A stretch of 64,000 bases of DNA from positions 7,688,001-7,752,000 of the forward strand of contig AP026541.1 in the NCBI GenBank assembly GCA_026075535.2, given 5' to 3'. A model generated the notes under the pieces. That model did not search any database. It was not told the DNA's origin and saw only the letters and a program-made list of their open reading frames with translations. The translations under genes and the position numbers were made by a program. The stretch is from Tricholoma matsutake. Its lineage: Eukaryota > Basidiomycota > Agaricomycetes > Agaricales > Tricholomataceae. Shown here piece after piece: positions 30,084 to 41,641 of the stretch; within the stretch, counting starts at the first letter, position 1, and each line of letters opens with the position of its first letter.

Positions 30084-31990
30084 ATGAACCAGACCCCCGA
30101 ACGAGACACAATCGAGGATGACTCGGTGTTGATCGCATACATGCGAGGCGAACCGGTCATTGGCCTATTCGGACCAGACATAGAACTGCCCCTGACAGAG
30201 GAACATCGAGAGCCGACACACAGATACATCCAAAAAACAAACACGATCAGCAGGCTCACGAAGGGCAAGGGCTTTCCATGGTACCTACTCAACTTGGACA
30301 TATGGATCAGAGCAAAGACATCCATATCCCAACGACTAGCGCACAAGCAAGAGGAGGGAAAGGAGACTAGCCAACAGACCCTGGATGATTTACTGCCACC
30401 GGAATACCAGAAGTACAGACAGGTATTTGAGAAAGCTGCATCTGAACGATTCCCGGAATCGAGACCATGGGATCATGCAATCGACCTGAAGGAAGGCTTT
30501 GTACCAAAGGATTGCAAAGTCTACCCACTGACACCAAAAGAACAAGAGAAACTCAACGAGTTTCTAGACAAAAACCTGGAAAAAGGATACATCCGACTGT
30601 CGAAATCACCCATGGCATCCCCATTCTTCTTCGTGTTGAAGAAAGACTCCGACGCTTTACAACCTTGCCAAGACTATCGCTATCTGAACAAAGGAACGAT
30701 CCGGAACAACTACCCCCTGCCATTGATTGGAGACCTCTTAGACAAGCTGAAAGGAGCGAGATTTTTCACAAAACTTGATATTCGATGGGGATATCCTAAT
30801 GTACGGATAAAGAAAGGAGATGAGTGGAAGGCAGCATTCAAGACTAACCGAGGGCTATTTGAGCCAATGGTGATGTTCTTTGGGCTGTGCAACTCACTGG
30901 CAACATTCCAGGCCATGATAAACAATCTCTTCTGAGATATGCTAGATGAAGGATGGCTCGTCATCTATATGGACGACATCCTGATCTTCTCAAAGACGGA
31001 AGAAGAACACTGGATAAGGACCAAAAGGGTCCTCGAATGACTATGGCAATGCGATCTCTACCTGAAAATAGAGAAGTGCAAATTCAATGTACAGGAAGTC
31101 GACTTCTTGGGCATGATCATCAGGCCCGACAAACTCGCAATGGACAATACAAAGCTGGCTGGGATCAAGGACTGGCCCACACCAAGGACAGTGAAGGATG
31201 TAAGATCCTTCCTAGGATTTGGGAACTTCTATCGAAGATTCATCGGACACTTCGCAGATCTGGCCAGACCGCTGAATGATTTGACGAAGAAGAACCCAAA
31301 ACCATTTGTGGTGGAATCTGACACCTCAAAATTTGCGACAGGCGCAGTACTCAGACAACAGGACACCAACGGAGACTGGCACCCATGCGGCTATATCTCG
31401 CATTCTTTCAACGAAGCGGAAAGAAATTACGAGATATATGACAGGGAACTACTGGGAGTGATCCGAGCGCTAGAGACATGGAGACACTACCTACAGGGGA
31501 TGCCATTCCCTGTGACGATACTGTCCGATCACAAGAACCTGATGTATTTCTGTCAGGCGCAGAAACTGAACCGATGACAGGCTAGATGGAGCATCTACCT
31601 GTCACAATTCGACCTGAAGCTACAACACATACCCGGATCACAGATGGTACAATCTGACGCCCTATCGAGGAGAGCAGATCATGTAGCCAAAGAAGACACA
31701 GATAACGAGGACAAGACCATCCTCACCAATGAACTATTCATGAAAACGATCAATGCTGAACTCCAGGGAGCCCTGGTCTCAGCAATAATGAAGGATGACC
31801 TCGTAAATGAAGCTTTACGAGCCCTGAAGAACAATGGAACTCCCCCAATCAAGTCTGCATTGGAGGACTGGAAATTTGAAGATGGCCTGCTCTTTTTCAA
31901 AGACAGGTGCTATGTGCCACAGGACGAAACCCTCCACCAAGTGATCATATGGAAATACCATGATAGCATCACGACAGGACACCCTGGACA
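30084..31990 (+). pseudogene. GyP1 reverse transcriptase and RNase H
   Basis: RT begins with PWDHAIDLKEGFVPKDCKVY and SKSPMASPFFFVLKK, then TKLDIRWGYPNV, FFGLCNSLATFQ and the catalytic YMDDILIF. The connection [16 protein letters not shown] is followed by a 31-residue in-frame deletion at about 31296 compared with GyP2. RNase H then resumes at [17 protein letters not shown] and continues through [15 protein letters not shown] and [12 protein letters not shown] stops lie at 30933, 31038 and 31575. GyP2 has CAA at the second and third of these and TGA at the first, implying an ancestral CGA. Confidence 0.9.
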
Positions 31991-33200
31991 ATGGCAAACA
32001 ATTGAATTGATCTGACGAGACTACTGGTGGCCAGGAATGGCCAACTTCATAAAGAAATACGTCGAAGGCTGCGCAAAGTGCCAGCAAATGAAGATCAACA
32101 CCCACCCAATGACCCCACCCCCAACCCCGATATCATCTGATGCCAGCAGACCATTCGAGCTGGTAATGACAGATTTTATTACGGACCTGCCCATAATAAA
32201 TGGATTTGACTCAATCATGGTCGTGGTAGACCATGGTCTTATGAAGGGGGTAATTTTTATCCCTTGCGCGAAGATGATTGATGCACTTGGCACTGCAGAC
32301 CTCTACCTGCACCATGTGTACACAAGATTTGGACTCCCCGGAAGAATCATCTCAGACAGAGACCCTCGATTCACGTCCAAACTCTTCCGAGAACTCAGAC
32401 GACTGCTTGGGATCAAGCTATCCATGAGCACCGCCTATCACCCCCAGACCGACGGAGAAATGGAGCAAGTAAACCAAGAGCTAGAGGTTTACCTCCGCAT
32501 GTTCTGTTTGAACAAACCTGAAGATTGGGAGCATTATCTCCCAACAGCAGAATTCGCGCATAACCAGAAGACGCACTCTGCAGTAAAACACTCGCCATTT
32601 TACTTGATGATGGGATATCAGCCACGCACTATCCCCACCCCATACGAAAAGATGAACGTGCCGGCCACCGAACAGAGAATCCAAAAACTTCTCTCTGCAA
32701 GGAGGGAAGCTCTTGCCGCACACGAACTAGCCAGACAGGCTATGGCCACCCGAACGAAAGGGCGATATGAACTGTTCAAGGTTGGAGAACAAGTATGGCT
32801 TGACTCCAAGAACCTGAAGATTGGCTACCCAACGAGAAAACTGGTGCCAAAACAGGAAGGGCCCTTCGTGATTGAAGATGCCTTGTCGAGAATGACATAC
32901 CGATTGAAACTGCCACTGAGATGGAAGATCCACCCAGTATTCCATGCGGCTTTACTCATGCGATACCATGAGAACAACATTCATGGGCGAAACTTCCTGA
33001 CTCCACCACCCAACCTTGTGGAAGGAGAAAATGAATATGAGGTGGAAGCGATCATCGCACACAAGAAGCACGGCAAGACACACCATTACCTCATGAAATG
33101 GATTGACTACCCGACATCTGAGAACACATGGGAACCCGAATTGAACTTGAAGAATGCCCCCGAAATCCTGATGGCATATAAGAAGAGACATCACCTCTGA
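31644..33200 (+). pseudogene. GyP1 integrase with chromodomain
   Basis: Begins in the RNase H-IN tether (SDALSRRADHV). The zinc finger follows (YHDSITTGHPGQWQTIEL, a TGA at 32013, CAKCQQMK). The core has MTDFITDLPIINGFDS, IISDRDPRF and YHPQTDGEMEQ (D, D, E present). Next come the C-terminal region (FKVGEQVWLDSKNL, KQEGPFVIEDA, IHPVFHAALLMRY) and a chromodomain (EYEVEAIIAHKKHG, HHYLMKWIDYPTSENTWEPE). From 32037 the frame is open for 387 codons. It is the best-preserved integrase in the window, closely matched by GyP2 at 51694-52857. Confidence 0.93.
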
Positions 33201-33268
33201 CGAGAACCCAAGAAACCCCCACTATCTGAACTGAACCCCAGCCAAACAACACCCCTGATACCCCCCAA

Positions 33269-33760
33269 ATGATGGTTGACCCACTGAACATTGATGCCCT
33301 TCACGTTCACCCCCACTGCCCCCCCCCCCTTTCGATAAAGAACGAATACAAGAAGAACATGGTGACTGGACGACAAGTCATTGACCAGTCACCAAGAACA
33401 AACAGACTGCTGGGGCAACCCTCTTGGGAATGCCCGCATGGAATCACATTCTGGATAAACAGAGATGACTGGATAAAGAGAATATCCTCAACTTGCCTGA
33501 GATGCTGCCTCTATATGCAGAGGAGCACAAATATGGATTTAACCTGGGTAAAAGCACAATTCGAAGAATGGTGCTTCAAGGGAGAATTAGATGACGGCGA
33601 CTATTTCCCTGAAGAATTCATTATCGACTGGGATGGTCTGACCCCAGGCAGGAGACCACTAGTGGGAATTGGCCCACTACTGTGGAATGACCTTCAGTGG
33701 AACACCCACTACGACAAAGAAAGCAGATTTGAGCTGGCAAGGCAGCTCTTATTTGGATGA
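33269..33760 (+). CDS. GyP1 ORF3, conserved ORF downstream of integrase
   Basis: 163 codons with an ATG start, about 70 bp after the pol stop and before the 3' LTR, the position an env-like gene would occupy. It has no signal peptide or membrane segment. Features: ECPHGITFWINRDDWIKR followed by STCLRCCLY (a possible Cys/His metal site), then an acidic, Trp-rich C-terminal half (WVKAQFEEWCF, ELDDGDYFPEEF, LTPGRRPLVGIG, LQWNTHYD). The last 75 codons align with GyP2 (51369-51064) at roughly four residues in five. I recognise no family. Conservation between two diverged copies argues that it was translated. Confidence 0.65.
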   Translation: MMVDPLNIDALHVHPHCPPPLSIKNEYKKNMVTGRQVIDQSPRTNRLLGQPSWECPHGITFWINRDDWIKRISSTCLRCCLYMQRSTNMDLTWVKAQFEEWCFKGELDDGDYFPEEFIIDWDGLTPGRRPLVGIGPLLWNDLQWNTHYDKESRFELARQLLFG

Positions 33761-34186
33761 CATGGAGAACTGGGGACACTGCTGCGTTCCAGCCGACACC
33801 CCCACACACTGACACCCCTGACCACTGAGCACAACTAGGTACAAACCGATCGTCCACAAAGACGTTAAACTACTGACTGTCTGCAGAGATGTTAAACCAC
33901 CGAGCATCCGCAAAGATGTAAAACTATGGTGATTGCCCTTGATACTGCACAGACCCTACAGACCCCTCCCCTTCTGATGACACCACCGACTCCTTGACAC
34001 CACTGCTAAGGGCAGTATAGAATGAAAAGAACCCGATCACAGTCCAAGCTTGGACATGAACAATTCCTCCACTGCACCCCTCAATCCTGACCCACCCACA
34101 TATCCAGACCATACCCAGTCAGACCACGGAGGAGAGACAAAAATTTAGGTTGAAGTGTGGAACTTTCGACCATAGTGGGGGGGTAA
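33761..34186 (+). other. GyP1 3' non-coding region
   Basis: Contains three tandem copies of a 27-30 bp unit (CAAAGACGTTAAACTACTGA-like, 33850-33925) that are also present in GyP2 (about 50980-51060), and ends in the polypurine tract TAGTGGGGGGGTAA before the LTR. No further gene seen. Confidence 0.55.
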
Positions 34187-34951
34187 TGTTACAATTTTCC
34201 TTGTAACTCATGGAACCCAACCAACCCAACTGACCCGACGATCCCCTCCAGACAGGCACTATCTGATTCATGCCTAGGGCATGTCCTTGACACCAGGCAC
34301 ATGCATGATGCATGCTGACTGCATGCATTCGATCCCCTTCCCATGGAAGGCACCCTTGACGCATGGTGACTCCATGCACCCAAACCCATTCCCACACATG
34401 CTGTGATACGACAGCCCCTTGACATGAGGTCCGTGATGTCAGACTCTCACGATCGACATGCTGTGCCACAGCATGTCCTTGACATCAGATCCTTGACATC
34501 GGATCCGTGACATCGGACGCCTCATGCTAGGCATGAGGCTTATCTCTTATTGTTCCCTGACATGCTGCGCCGCAGCACTCCATGACATCGGATGCCTCAT
34601 GCAAGGCATGAGGCTTATTGTTTCTATTCATACCTGATACACATCTACCTTTCTGATTGGACGATAAGGACCTTCCTACTAGTATAAGTACTGCGACTTG
34701 TAGTAGGGATGTCCTTAGTTTAGATCTAGGCATTCTACAGCCTTAACTTGCAACTCACGAACTTACTTGAAACCACTAAGGAAGCCCCTTAGTACGTGAA
34801 CCTGAACGACTCTATGCAGAAGCCCTGCTAGAGTGCACTACCTATCTTACGTCGGACACTCCGAGTAAGACTAGTGCCAAATGACTTGTCGAGGAAGCAC
34901 CTTGTCGAACGACATTGACTAGATCAAGTGGTTGAGGCTTCGCCCTTAACA
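34187..34951 (+). repeat. GyP1 3' LTR
   Basis: 765 bp. It is longer than the 5' copy because the GACATGCTG...GGCATGAGGCTTAT block is duplicated (about 34440-34560). It is followed by the target duplication AATTC. Confidence 0.92.
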
Positions 34952-34956
34952 AATTC

Positions 34957-36099
34957 CATCCAGTGAGCCTGCCTACAGCTTAGGTCTCGTTGGCAATCAA
35001 AGTTTTCTAGAGTCTTATGGTCAGTGTAAATTAGAAAGGGAATGCCCACCAGGTCAGACCACCATTTTTGCAGGGCTCATATGATTGCTAGCATTTCCTT
35101 TTCATGCACCGGGTAGTTTAGCTCTGCACCTTTGAAAGTCATCAAGTCAAAAGCAACCGGCTACACAGTCTCCCAAGACTCCCCAAATGAGAGTACCACA
35201 CCTGATTGAAAATCACTGGCATCTGTTGTCACGAAGATTTTAGAGTCAGGCATTAAGTTGAAATTGATGGTTGTTAGGCATTCTTGGCTCACAACAGCTG
35301 ATTTGATAGCATTGAAAGCCACCTGGTGGACCATCGTCCACTCTGGAAAAACCTTATTACATTCTTTGGTTGTAAGTTCTGTGAGAATCTGAGTGTGTTC
35401 CGTGATTTGAGGCAAGAACGAGGCCACATATCACACCAACCCGCAGAATTGCCTCACCTCCTTTGCTGACTGAGGTTGTGGCCACCTCACAATTCTATCC
35501 ACCTTGCTAGTGTCTGCTTTGATTCCACGGGTAGAAACGTGGTGCCCTAAAAAATCTATTTCCACTTGGAAAAGGTGGGTTTTCCATGGATTGCAATACA
35601 GGCCAGCCTCACAAATAGCAACAAGGATTGTATGCACATTTTCACAGTGTTATTCCATGGTGTTTGACCAGACTACAACATCATCTAAGTAGATGTGGCA
35701 GATTTTTCCAATCCATGGTCACAGGGCTGTTGTCACTCGATGCTGGTGGATCACAGGTGCATTTTTCAAACCCATCGGCATCACTGTCCACTCAAAAAGT
35801 CCAAAGGGTGTCAATACTGCTGTTAAAGGAATGTCCAATGGTTCCATATGAGTTTGAAAAAAGCTATTGGTCATATCAATTGTACCCCAAATTTCTCCCT
35901 TAGCACAGTCATTTAGAATGTCGTATATCTGTGGCAAGGGGTGTGAGTCTGCAATTGTATTTTTGTTCAATTGCCTGTAATTGTTCACCCACCAAGGTAA
36001 CACTGTTGCATCTGCTTTGGGAATGATGAATGCATGCAATGCATGAGGAGAACATGAAGGTCTGATGCATCCCAAGTTGAGGTGTTGATGGATGAGGGT
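34957..36099 (-). pseudogene. GyH reverse transcriptase and RNase H (middle part)
   Basis: Minus-strand RT: FIIPKADATVLPWWVNNYRQ, GTIDMTNSFFQTHM, FGLFEWTVMPMGLKNAP and a catalytic YLDD segment (plus about 35666-35690). Then come GLYCNPWKTHLFQVEIDFLGHHVS, VRQFCGLV, ASFLPQITEHTQIL and RNase H with KIFVTTDASDFQSGVVLSFG and the HEKEMLAI-type block. It is split into several segments by stops. GyE interrupts it on the right (36105) and GyP1 on the left. It matches GyE in layout. Confidence 0.82.
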
Positions 36100-36104
36100 T
36101 TTCC

Positions 36105-36297
36105 TGTAACAAAAGCACTCTCGTGCTTTGATCACTTAGAGGAGAGGAGACAACGTAAATAGGAACTTGGTATGATTTCAAGGAAGACTAGGGCTATCTA
36201 AGACATTGTTCAAAAGTCAACAAGTGTGCACGTGATCGTGTATATTGGTAATTGTAAGGGAGGAAACTGGTAAGATAATCTAGAGAATTATCTTACA
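36105..36297 (-). repeat. GyE 3' LTR
   Basis: Minus strand begins TGTAAGATAATTCTCTAGA, a perfect hairpin at the LTR start, and ends CTTTTGTTACA. It is preceded by the purine-rich AAGAGGGTATATGCGAG. Confidence 0.92.
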
Positions 36298-36352
36298 CTC
36301 GCATATACCCTCTTGAAGAAAAACTGGGGGGGAGGGGGGGGTTATAGGAAGG

Positions 36353-37150
36353 CTAGTGGCTCTTGGATTTGTAGTGAGCCAGTGCTTCAGTCTCGAGAAG
36401 TTTGGAGTGGGGTAGCCATAGGTCATGTTCAGGAACATAACCAGTCCACCTGACGAGGAATTGATGACCTCGTCCTCGTGGTCGGCGGTCCAAGATCTTC
36501 TCGATGAAATACTCTGTAGAGCCATCTTCAGTTATGAGTGGCTTTGGTGCGATGTGTTTTTGGTCTGGGAACAGGGTGTCGTCATTTGGGATGTGTGTAC
36601 ACAACTGAGATACATGGAATGTAGGGTGGACCTTTGATGTAGGGGGTAGGAGCAGTGTATATGATGATGATTCTGGGAATGCTTGAGTAATTTCATATGG
36701 ACCATTGTGCCTTGGCATGAATTTTGCTGCTCGCCCATCTTTCGCACCAATGTAATCTCTGCAACAGTGTGCTGTGGCCAGGTAAACTTTGTCAGCGACC
36801 CTGAATGCTGGGTCTGGCTGTTGGTCTTTGTTCGCGAAGTGTGCTTGATGTAATTTTGCTGTGAGCAGATTGTCCTTTGCGGCATTTGTTTCTTCTTCCA
36901 TGTTCTCCATGAAAATCTGAGCTGCAGCCATATCAGGGGGTGTCTGTTCGTTTGCGGAGATTGTGGATGGATCAATGAGAGGAGGTATGAGTCATGGTGA
37001 CTGCCCTGTTTTCAGGATGAAAGGCGAGATGCCGGTGGACGCATGAGTGGTGTTCATGATATCAAACCTGATTTTGGGAAACGCCTTTGCCCATCCCTTC
37101 TGATTCTGCTCGACATGGAAGTGGAGACATTGGACTACAGTTTTATTTGA
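36353..37150 (-). pseudogene. GyE integrase tail and chromodomain
   Basis: Minus strand after the TGA at 37151: integrase C-terminal region (FHVEQNQKGWAKAFPKI ... FRVADKVYLATAHC, MPRHNGPYEITQAFPESS, VHPTFHVSQLCTH) and a chromodomain (STEYFIEKILDRRPRGRG, FLVRWTGYVPEHDLWLPHS). The 192-codon segment from 36931 is open. One TGA at about 36991 (SP-stop-LIPPL) separates it from the upstream part. It is the counterpart of the GyH tail at 24801-25221. Confidence 0.88.
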
Positions 37151-38170
37151 TCATTCAGATGATCCATCAGTCTGGGGGTGATACATGGTTGAGAGCTTGT
37201 GTCGAATACCTGTTAGTTTCATGAGTGATTTCCAAAATTTTGACACAAAAAGTTTGTCGCGGTCGCTGATGATTTCGAGTGGACATCCATTTTTGCAATA
37301 CCACTTATCGAAGAATAGAAATGCGAAGTCTTCCACTGACATGTCTGATTTGCATGCTGCAATCTGGATGTCTGCCCCAAGTCGATCTGTCATTGTAACA
37401 ATGCTGTCGAATCCGTCATCCTTTGGTAAAGGTCCTATGAAGTCGATGGCTATGGAGTCAAAACGGGTGTCAGGGACTGGTAAGGGATGTAAGGGTCCCA
37501 GTGTCTTTGAAGTTGATGATTTATTGTGCTGGCAATCACTGCAACTGGGTATGTGTCCACGAGCCAGGTCTCTTCTCATGTTTGGCCAGTAAAAATTGTT
37601 ACATAGGCTTCCATAGGACTTCTCTGTCCCGAAGTGCCCTAGATTGTCATGCGCCAGTTGGAACAGCTGTTCTCTGAGATTTTTGTATTTAGGAATGATC
37701 AGGTGCTCACCAATGAAAAGCAAGTTGTGTTTGAGGGCGATGTTAAGTTTCACATCTAGCATACCTCTTTTCAGGTCGTCCAAGATTCCACAGCACCATG
37801 GGTCTGTGCTGTAGCCCTTTTTGATCCTTGTTATAAGTTTGGGGTCAGATTGTGTGGCGAAGATGGTGCATGCAACGATCACAGGTGTGGCTTCATCAAC
37901 AGAATCTGGGAGTCGCGAAAGCACATCTGCAACTGTGTTCTTCTCCCCATTGATGTAGGTGATGCTGTATTCGTACTGGGAGAGGTATTCCATCCATCTT
38001 GCTTGTCGTTGGGATAGGTTGCATTGGAAATCAAAGTTTTGTGAAGTTTTGTGATTGGTCTGTATGTGTACATGTGTCCTGAGCAAGTCCACTCGCCATT
38101 TCTTCAGTGCACACATGATGGCAAGCATCTCTTGCTCATGAACTGGGTAGTTCCGTTCAGCACTATTCAT
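37151..38170 (-). pseudogene. GyE RNase H end and integrase core
   Basis: 339 open codons: ERNYPVHEQEMLAIMCAL and TNHKTSQNF of RNase H, the tether SYITYINGEKNTVADVLSR-like, the integrase zinc finger (HDNLGHFGTEKSYG ... CSDCQ), and the core with DFIGPLPKDDGFDSIVT, IISDRDKLFVSKF and YHPQTDGSSE (D, D, E present). It ends at a TGA where relatives have Arg. It would have catalysed strand transfer. Confidence 0.9.
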
Positions 38171-39094
38171 TTGGTGGCTCTCAAAAGCGACTGGTCATGA
38201 GGATTCCCATGATGTGCCAAAGGAGAGTACGGCTCCAGTTCATCATTTGCTTGCATCACATGTGATGTAGATGTTTCTGTTGCCTGGGTGTTTGTGGTCG
38301 ATCGTCGTTAAGCAGTCTCTACTGATGACCAAGCGTTTGATGTTGTCAAATGCTAGTTGATGTTGTGCAGTCCAAATGGGGAAAGAGGTATTGCACTCTT
38401 TACGAGTGAGGGGTGTCAGGATTGTAGTGTATTCGGTGAGTGTTGGGAGGAACGATGCAATGTACCATACCAGGCCCAGAAACTGGTGAACATGTTTAGT
38501 GGATTTTGGTGCAGGCCAATTGAGAATGCGCATGACTTTTGATTGGTCAGCCTTGATACCTCGTGCAGAGATATGATGCCCTAAGAAGTCAATCTCCATG
38601 GTGAATAAAATTGATTTCTTCAATGAACAGTAGAGCTCAGCTTTTCATAAGGCTTCAAGAATGAGTGCTACATTTGTTTTGTGTTCTTCTAGTGAGTTTG
38701 ACCAAATGATAACATTGTCGAGGTACACATGGCATATTTTTCCAATGAGGTCCTTGAGGGTGAGAGTGACATGGCACTGATGTGTCGCTGGTGAATTCCT
38801 CATGCCCATAGGCATGACTACCCACTCCCACAACCCGAAAGGCATGAGTGTTGCAGTGTATTTAATGTGGTCTGGGTGCACGAGCATCTGGAAAAAGGAG
38901 TTAGTCATGTCTATTTTTCCCCAGATCTTTTCTTTAGTGCAGTCCGCAAGGATGTCATCTATTCATGGCAGGGGATAGTTATCCAGTACCGTTAGTTGGT
39001 TCAAGTGTCTGTAGTCGTTTACCCAATGAGGGAGTACCATGGGATCGGCCTTAGGGATGATGAAGGAGGGTGAAGTGTATGGGGATGAGGAAGG
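38171..39094 (-). pseudogene. GyE reverse transcriptase (palm to RNase H start)
   Basis: Minus-strand segments 38908-38645 and 38623-38243. They contain MTNSFFQMLVHPDHIKYTATL, FGLWEWVVMPMGMRNSPA, the catalytic motif as VYLDNVIIW (the second Asp of YLDD is Asn), then FTMEIDFLGHHISARGIKAD, FLGLVWYIASFLP and RNRNIYITCDASK-like RNase H start. TGA codons interrupt it at the segment borders, including a TGA TGA pair before TGAVLSFG. With YLDN the polymerase would be dead even if the stops were read through. Confidence 0.85.
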
Positions 39095-40255
39095 TCAAAT
39101 TCTTCCTGTGGCCGCGTGCTGATCAATAAGTGTTTTCCAACCTGTACGGTATTTCCACGGGCATCTGTAGGCATGAGAGACAGATACGGGGGCTCCGGGT
39201 AGCAATTGGATGTGGTGATACACGTCGCGAGGCAGGTCCTTGACATGTGGGATGTCTGAAGGGAAACGGTCAATGAAAGAATCTTTTGTTTGCCTGTCTA
39301 ATTTTTGCAGTGTTGCCTGTCCCACCAATTGTTCAATTTGTGTTTTGATGGTTGTGACAAGGTTAGGTGGGCCGGTTGTGAACAGTTCCATGTCAACACG
39401 TGTTTCGTTCTCATCAAAAAGAGCCATCAACTCCATGTGGACTAGGATCCTTGTTTTCCTTGCATTTTGTTGTCCACTCTTTATTTGTTGTGCTTCGATT
39501 TTGCGACGTTGAGCAGGTGACTGTTTCACAGACTGATGGAACAATTTAGGATTGGGGGGGTTGAGTAGATCATAACCTGATTCTTTGGCAATGGCTGTTT
39601 GCAGATGTGCGTCAACAACAATTCTATTTTTAATGAGAAAATTGAGGCCAAGTATCAAATCTGTGTGAAGTTCGGGACATATGATGGTGTTGATAACACG
39701 GGAATGCCAAAGGGCATCTGGTGATTGAATGGATAATCTACAATACTGGTTTAAAACGATAGGCAAGCTTGAGTTGGTCTTCTTTCTGAATGCGCTGGAA
39801 ATGGAGAGAGGTTTGAAAAGTGGTTTTGCAGTGAGACATAAGATTTCGGTGAGATGACTAGAAATCAAGACTGGGGATGATCCGTGGTCAATTAGTGCTT
39901 CAATAGGAGTAGGGGCGCAGGTCACAGGAGCATCGACACAGCAAGTCCAGTGAAGGTGCTCAGGAAATGTAAGGGTGGGAGGAATGTACTCTTCAATTTC
40001 ATTCACATCCATGAATTCTTCAGAGTCATTGTTGCTGTTGCTCTCCTCGGAAACACCATCCATGTCGAAAATGGCGGCCATGGTGATGGGAGCAGGGGTT
40101 GCGGTGTTCTTCTTCTTCTTGTAAGCTGCCTTAGCCTTTGCAGCATGCGCAGCCATGACTCTTCTGCAGTCCTCCGGCATTGGATGGGGATTGGTACAGT
40201 TGCAGCCAAGGTGTCCCACGTAGAATACACAGCATTTGTAGCAGCCAAAGTGAAT
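39095..40255 (-). pseudogene. GyE zinc knuckle, protease and RT N-terminus
   Basis: Begins with an atypical knuckle GCYKCCVFYVGHLGCNC (C-x2-C ... H-x2/4-C). An acidic linker follows, then the protease with ALIDHGSSPVLIS (DHG in place of DSG, as often seen in this fungal lineage) and DLILGLNFLIKNRIVV. The RT entry follows: FPSDIPHVKDLPRDVYHHIQL and GWKTLIDQHAATGRI. It is open for 374 codons from 40219. It is separated from gag by a TGA (40255-40257 region) and ends at a TGA in GRI-stop-PSSSPYTSP. Confidence 0.85.
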
Positions 40256-41272
40256 TCACAAAAGCGTCTTCTCATCCTCCATGAGGGGGCTGAGAGCTGT
40301 GGTGTAGGTGGCTGACAAAGTCATGCCAGTGCTGTCAATGTTAGCAGCGGTGGAGTCCTTCAAAACATTACTAGTCTTGGTTGCGCAAGTGACCCATCCT
40401 GCGCAACTCGCCTGTAAGTCCTGCTCTAATAGTTGTAAATGCTCCAACCATTTGTTGAAGTCCATGATAGCGTCGAGGGTGCCCTTTGTTGCACTGGGGA
40501 CTGTACTGTTGTTTGCTTTGTAAAGTCGTTTCATTCCATCTGAGAGTCGTGGGATTAAGTGAAGACAGAAACGATCGTCAGGGATATGATATGGGGATTT
40601 GGCAGCGCCCAGTTCGAAGTTGGCATTGTGGACAGTGTTGACCCATGTAAGGAAGTCAGTGTTGCCTTGCGATGTGATCTGGTCCTGCACCAGTTCATCC
40701 TCCCAAGAGCGTGGTAAGAACTTCTTCTTGAGAGCTACAAGGAATTCTGGGAAGGTAAGGCTGACAAGTTGTGCCTCTTTGGCACTGATCCAAGACTGCA
40801 CCGCTGTGGACTCGAAATTGTAGATGATTTTTCCTACCCGATCATCTTCCACCACGTCCTTCACAGAAAAGTAGCAACGGCACGCGTTATCAAATTGGCA
40901 AATGACTTTAACTGTTAGATGGCCAGTGGAGAGCAGGGACACAGATGAGGGCGATGCTTGCCTAACTTCTGCAGGCGCATACAGGGGATCAATACTGGGT
41001 GTCATGTTGGAGGTTGTACGGGGTGGTTCTGGTTCTGATTCTGAGGATGGGAGACATCTGTGGGTGGGTCGTATAACTGTTGGTAACAGGGTCGGTGTTG
41101 GGGCAGGTGACAGTGCTGTTGACAGAGGTAAGGATGATAATGGGGAGGGCAAGGGGTTTAACTGGGGAATATGAGTGCATGCTTGGCTCCTAGTCGTGAG
41201 CAGAACAGGTTGGGAAGGGCATTGAGACAGGTTGATATCGGTACAGCGTGATGGTAGGAACAGCTTTCTCAA
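40256..41272 (-). pseudogene. GyE Gag
   Basis: 338 codons. A Pro/Ser/Thr-rich N-terminus of about 110 residues is followed by a capsid-like region (VKVICQFDNACRCYFSVKD, KIIYNFESTAVQSWISAKE, TFPEFLVALKKKFLPRSWED, DFLTWVNTVHNANFELG). It ends at a TGA just before the zinc knuckle, which lies in the same frame downstream, so the original Gag was longer. The Pro-rich N-terminus is the feature that links GyE, GyH and perhaps LxF. The ATG start is plausible but not proven. Confidence 0.8.
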
Positions 41273-41641
41273 AAAAAGGAAACTGCCCCCTGGGGGTTTT
41301 TATAGACACAGTTTAAGTTGCATTGGGGATTGGGGGTTTATGGACAGTCGTCGAGCCGGGTGAGGTGTGCATTAAGTTGTGGATTGGGGTGTCTGGACAG
41401 TTGTCACGTTGGGCGATTTTGGGGCTTCCTGGAGTTCTGATGCAGCCGCTCTTCTTGCCCAGAAAGGATAGATGTAGTTCTTCCTTAGAAGATGAACTAC
41501 CCCACCTTTGGTCTGTTTGGCAGTCCGAACCTTTTGATGGGGATGGCAGGGCATCTTGATAGGACTTCGCTTCTGATGATGCATTTTGTGTGGGATTTTT
41601 GACTCTGGGAGGTTCACAACGAGTTTGTATTTTAAAAAAAG
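41273..41641 (-). other. GyE 5' leader
   Basis: The minus strand directly downstream of the 5' LTR starts CTTTTTTTAAAATAC. I find neither a tRNA-like TGG start nor an LTR-complementary self-priming site. Frames here begin inside the LTR and lack domains, so I regard it as untranslated leader. Confidence 0.45.

Larger units (their letters stand above)
27038..34951 (+). mobile_element. GyP1, Ty3/gypsy chromovirus with an extra 3' ORF
   Basis: LTRs at 27038-27692 and 34187-34951, starting TGTTACAAT and ending CCCTTAATA/CCCTTAACA. The target duplication AATTC (27033-27037, 34952-34956) lies within GyH. The order is gag, PR, repeat linker, RT, RNase H, IN, chromodomain, then ORF3. Pol is open in long segments broken almost only by TGA. 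The 3' LTR carries an internal duplication of about 110 bp relative to the 5' LTR. A sister copy (GyP2) lies at 50112-54475. Confidence 0.95.

Noticed and set aside
33269..33760. ORF3 as a retroviral envelope gene
   Set aside because: It has no signal peptide, membrane anchor or cleavage motif; only its position resembles env.
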